From: Bacteroidia bacterium
GTDB taxonomy: Bacteria; Bacteroidota; Bacteroidia; B-17B0; Aurantibacillaceae
Reading direction: 5' to 3'
DNA: 64,000 nucleotides
Assembly (NCBI GenBank): GCA_016787895.1
Contig: JAEUTN010000014.1
Coordinates: 558,001 to 622,000 of the forward strand
The notes beneath the pieces were generated by a model. It did no database searches, was not told the origin of the DNA, and worked only from the letters and a program-made list of their open reading frames with translations. Positions 61,043-64,000 of the stretch are shown one piece after another. The number at the start of each line of letters is the position of its first letter. Within the stretch, counting starts at the first letter, position 1. The position numbers and the translations under genes were made by a program.

Positions 61043-63007
61043 TTAATGGTTTTGAATGGACACAAGGTTGGATTTATTTTTTTTGTAATTGCTGATAATG
61101 TAGTCCAGGTCTTTGAAGTGATCGGGATAAATCATCGTTTTATCAAACGTAATGGTGTTTCTGAAAGTTAAAAAACCATTTTGAGTTTCGTACTGGTGCG
61201 AAAACCCCATGTACTCGTTTTGAAATTGTATGTTCTCAGGCACATGACTCACCACATGGGATTTGTCCAGCTGAATGGATACAGTGATTTTGGAGATGGT
61301 ATTGTATGAAAATTCAATGGGGTATTTTCGTTTGTTGAGGTTGACTTTATCAAAGTAACCGGCCAGAAAATTCAGATTGATGTAACTCTGCCCGGCGTTT
61401 TGTGTGAAGTAATTGCTTAAACTGAAGTTATAGCGGATAAGAGTAGGCAATTCGGTTTCGTTTTGAACGATTACAAAGGTGTCAAGTTTAAATTTGTTGT
61501 TGCCTTTTTCAAGTATGGATTTCAAATAATCCATCCGTGTGGTGTAAGATTTATCCTGAAGATAATCCTGCAGCCGTGTTTTTTCATATCCGCTAACCAT
61601 ATAATAACCCGTTCCTTCCAATTGGGTTTCGGATTTGAACCTGAGCACAATGCTATCGTGTTCAACACTTACTTCTTTTTTCATAAAAGGCACCTTAGCT
61701 ATAACATACACCGAATCGTTTATGCCGATAAAACCCTCCTTGCCTTGTATCATGGAAGTTGGCAGTCCAAAAGGATAATGTTTACCTGTGGCGTCCAGAA
61801 ACAGCGTATCCTTGCCCTGAATGTAGGTTGCAATCATGTGATTGGCACAAAAACTCGCGGGAAATTCAGAAAACTGGAATGGAATGGAGTTTGTGCCAAT
61901 CCAGGTGTGATAAACAGGAATTCCTGACATTTGCCCCAGACGCACCAACAAATTGGCCATGTCTTTACAATCGCCAAATTTGCGTTTGCACACCACGGAG
62001 GCTTCTCGTGGCACAAATCCGCCCAACCCATCCTCGTATGCAAGATAAGCTACTTTGGTTTGCACCCAGTAAAAAATGTTTTTCATTTTCTGAAGTTCCG
62101 TGCCCGCATTTTTGGTAAGGGAGTCGCTGAGTTTTTTTAATTCCGGATCATCACTCAGGTCAACATTTTTAATGAGGTGGCGGTACCAGGCGTATAGATT
62201 TTTAAGACTACCTCCAACCTGAACCGTTGAATCTTTTGTTTTGTAGTTCTCAACATTCATTAAAATAAAAGAGGCTTTGCTTTTGTAGTTCACATCCAGA
62301 AATTCATCGGTAAGCTCTTCAAGATCTTGGGCCGACCAGGCAATGGTTTTGGTTTTTTTTGTGCTGTCGATGGTTTGCGTAATGGACAGGTTTTGGTGAT
62401 TGTATTCTTTGAGCTTTAGGTTCACGCCGCTGATAGGGTATACCAGCGAAAAATCGACCTTAAGTACCGGAACGTATTCACTGAAATAATAAGCACCAAA
62501 AAAGCGGAGCTCGTTATAAATCACATCGTAATCCAGCTCAACAATGTCGCCTTCCTTGGCGTTCAAAAACCCCACTTTGTAAAATTTATCTCCGCTGTAA
62601 AAGGAGGATGAGTTATCGTCTTCCGATTTGGTCTCTATGTCTTTGATCCTCACACGTACATGGGATTTGCCATTGTACACTTTCAGATAAGCGCTGAGGT
62701 TTTCAACCGACACAAAATCTGTTGTCCTTATTTTTCTGCTTCGCAGAGGATTCAGCGTGTTCCTGAGAATAAGATACTCTTCGTGCACATGGGTTTTAAT
62801 AACCAGTTTCTCCTTCTCAATTTTTAGTTCACTGCGTTCGCTTTTGTTCAGGTAAAGAAACGCATCCTTGGGGTATTTGTCCAGCAAAGATGAAACATCC
62901 GGCGCCTGAGCCCGGAGGCTTGTAATACCGAAGCAGAACAAACAGAGCAGCGCCCGTTTCAGGCCAGAGGCGAGTGTGCGTTCAAAGAATGGTAATAGGG
63001 TCGCCAT
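61043..63007 (-). CDS. DUF3857/transglutaminase-like exported protein
   Basis: 654 residues. Signal peptide (about 1-34, LRAQA). An N-terminal DUF3857 domain (about 60-260) is followed by a transglutaminase core with catalytic Cys347 in FGDCKDMANLL, His390 in CANHMIATY and Asp405 in LFLDATG. A C-terminal DUF2569-like segment is not recognised. These proteins are common in Bacteroidota and may crosslink or cleave peptides at the surface. It overlaps the MORN gene by 26 nt and its paralogue follows after 5 nt. Confidence 0.85.
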   Translation of the reverse strand: MATLLPFFERTLASGLKRALLCLFCFGITSLRAQAPDVSSLLDKYPKDAFLYLNKSERSELKIEKEKLVIKTHVHEEYLILRNTLNPLRSRKIRTTDFVSVENLSAYLKVYNGKSHVRVRIKDIETKSEDDNSSSFYSGDKFYKVGFLNAKEGDIVELDYDVIYNELRFFGAYYFSEYVPVLKVDFSLVYPISGVNLKLKEYNHQNLSITQTIDSTKKTKTIAWSAQDLEELTDEFLDVNYKSKASFILMNVENYKTKDSTVQVGGSLKNLYAWYRHLIKNVDLSDDPELKKLSDSLTKNAGTELQKMKNIFYWVQTKVAYLAYEDGLGGFVPREASVVCKRKFGDCKDMANLLVRLGQMSGIPVYHTWIGTNSIPFQFSEFPASFCANHMIATYIQGKDTLFLDATGKHYPFGLPTSMIQGKEGFIGINDSVYVIAKVPFMKKEVSVEHDSIVLRFKSETQLEGTGYYMVSGYEKTRLQDYLQDKSYTTRMDYLKSILEKGNNKFKLDTFVIVQNETELPTLIRYNFSLSNYFTQNAGQSYINLNFLAGYFDKVNLNKRKYPIEFSYNTISKITVSIQLDKSHVVSHVPENIQFQNEYMGFSHQYETQNGFLTFRNTITFDKTMIYPDHFKDLDYIISNYKKNKSNLVSIQNH

Positions 63008-64000
63008 TGTAATAAATCACGGTCTTAATAAGTTTGCCTGCAGCATCAAAATATTTGAAAATGCCATGCTCCTGGCCCTTCTTATACTGGCCCGAAGTTC
63101 TGAGTTTTCCGTTTTCATAAAAAGTTTCGGATTTGCCTTCCAATCGTCCGTAATCATAATGCTCAAGTTCCTTAAGGTTACCATTGCTGTAATACGTTTT
63201 GGCCTCACCATTCTGATAACCATAATAAAAATAATCGTCTTCCAGCACTTTTCCGTTGGAGTTATAAATCGTACGCCGCCCGTGCAGATCGCCATTGCTG
63301 TAGCCTGCTTCAAAGGATTTTTTACCATTCTGAAAATAACACACTACTGTACTCTCCCCTTTTTTAGGTTCAATAGGGGCCAATAGTTTGCCATCGGGGC
63401 CTTTGTAGGTGTAACTCACTAATAAGTCGTGGTGGAAGTTTCTTTTGTATATCAGTTCTCCAAACTCGTCATACAAATTCGATTCCCCTTCTGTTTGGCC
63501 GTAATCATAACGAATGTCCTTGTGCACTTTACCATTGGTGAAATAGTTGAAGCAGGTGCCATTGATGTCATCGTTTTCATAGTTATAATCCGAAAGCAGC
63601 TTGTTGTCCAAATCGTAATACAGTTCCTTACCCGATTTGTTGTCGTTATAATAATTAATATCGCTTTCAAGAGTGCCAAGTGGAGAATATATCAGGAGTT
63701 TGCCTTCTTTTCTTCCATCTTTATACGTCACTTGTGATCGTATTTTACCATCGGGATAATATTCAATGGACGGACCCTGACTGAGGTCCTTCACAAATTC
63801 TTTTTTAAAGGTGGTTTTCCCTGCAGGGTCTTTTTTTACCAGCCAGCCTGTTCCGCCCGGTAAATCAATGTTCTGGAGAACGGCGCCGCTGGTATCGTGG
63901 TAAATCACTTTTACCAGACAGCCTTCACGGTAAAGGTCTTCCCCGCTCATTTTTCCATTCACATCGTAATATTCGTACCAGCCATCTATTGCGTCGTTGT
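62982..64000 (-). CDS. MORN-repeat (YwqK-like) protein, cut by window end
   Basis: At least 339 codons; the frame is open to the window edge, so the true start is outside. An internal GTG and an ATG near 63962-63950 are not the start, because MORN-like coding continues upstream (GWYEYYDVNGKMSGEDLYREG). It carries about twelve MORN-type repeats: YYPDGKIRSQVTYKDGRKEGKLLIYSPLGTLESDINYYND, and so on to YENGKLRTSGQYKKGQEHGIFKYFD. Such proteins bind phospholipid or make extended beta sheets. It overlaps the DUF3857 gene by 26 nt. Confidence 0.82.
   Translation of the reverse strand, partial: NDAIDGWYEYYDVNGKMSGEDLYREGCLVKVIYHDTSGAVLQNIDLPGGTGWLVKKDPAGKTTFKKEFVKDLSQGPSIEYYPDGKIRSQVTYKDGRKEGKLLIYSPLGTLESDINYYNDNKSGKELYYDLDNKLLSDYNYENDDINGTCFNYFTNGKVHKDIRYDYGQTEGESNLYDEFGELIYKRNFHHDLLVSYTYKGPDGKLLAPIEPKKGESTVVCYFQNGKKSFEAGYSNGDLHGRRTIYNSNGKVLEDDYFYYGYQNGEAKTYYSNGNLKELEHYDYGRLEGKSETFYENGKLRTSGQYKKGQEHGIFKYFDAAGKLIKTVIYYNGDPITIL

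Overview
The window is chromosomal DNA from a member of the phylum Bacteroidota. The evidence is: Bacteroidota-restricted families (DUF2851, DUF4294, DUF5686, the PUR-like DUF3276 family); secreted proteins ending in type IX secretion (T9SS) C-terminal sorting domains; and at least nine perfect copies of the Bacteroidota -7 promoter element TAnnTTTG just ahead of genes. I cannot assign an order or genus. No tRNA, rRNA, CRISPR array, phage or transposase gene is visible. Both ends cut genes: purM on the left, a MORN-repeat protein on the right.

Layout. 1-1481: divergent purM (purines) and mqnA (futalosine menaquinone route). 1720-6597: a T9SS-sorted PhoX-like protein, a di-heme peroxidase and a small cytochrome c lipoprotein. 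6631-9438: a tight three-gene minus-strand operon of metallophosphoesterase, glycosyltransferase and lipid kinase, probably making or remodelling an envelope glycolipid. 9585-15851: two large divergent T9SS adhesin-like proteins. 15912-21385: an ALDH7-type dehydrogenase, an acyltransferase-like protein, and a deoC-aldehyde dehydrogenase pair. 21386-22425: a zeta-toxin module with a tiny partner gene, bounded by two copies of the aldehyde dehydrogenase 3' end. 22531-30713: recA, an outer-membrane barrel with a Crp/Fnr regulator, lipoproteins, a polytopic membrane protein and hldD. 31010-36793: acyl-CoA ligase, radical SAM/SPASM protein, lipoproteins and a 41-residue histone H1-like protein. 36939-41479: DUF3276, then the run pabA/trpG, aroB, aroA, tatC and an AhpD-like protein. 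41490-48679: PspC, DUF2851 and YdcF-like genes, accC, exported proteins, lpxK and a purine nucleoside phosphorylase. 48676-50358: small exported proteins and tatA with a 35-residue membrane-protein gene ahead of it. 50773-53719: a biotin carrier, Tat-signal superoxide dismutase, KdnB-like and unknown-protein operon. 53791-58010: an exported protein, a DUF5686 outer-membrane protein and lptB. 58020-64000: a minus-strand operon of MORN protein, two DUF3857 proteins (one apparently catalytically dead) and a TPR protein.

How the genes work together. Much of the window serves the cell envelope: LPS (lpxK, hldD, lptB, the KdnB-like gene), Tat export (tatA, tatC and a Tat-signal SOD as a likely client), T9SS cargo, lipoproteins and outer-membrane barrels. 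A second theme is nucleoside salvage: the phosphorylase releases (deoxy)ribose-1-phosphate, DeoC cleaves deoxyribose-5-phosphate to acetaldehyde plus glyceraldehyde-3-phosphate, and the adjoining dehydrogenase could oxidise the acetaldehyde. AroB and AroA supply chorismate, used by PabA/TrpG and MqnA.

The least ordinary features are the zeta-toxin module inside a duplicated gene tail, two hairpin-bearing intergenic elements (24701-24939 and 30771-30933), the lipid-modifying trio, and a candidate Fnr-type box at about -41 next to a Crp/Fnr gene. Functional calls rest on reading motifs and family resemblance by eye; no database search was possible.
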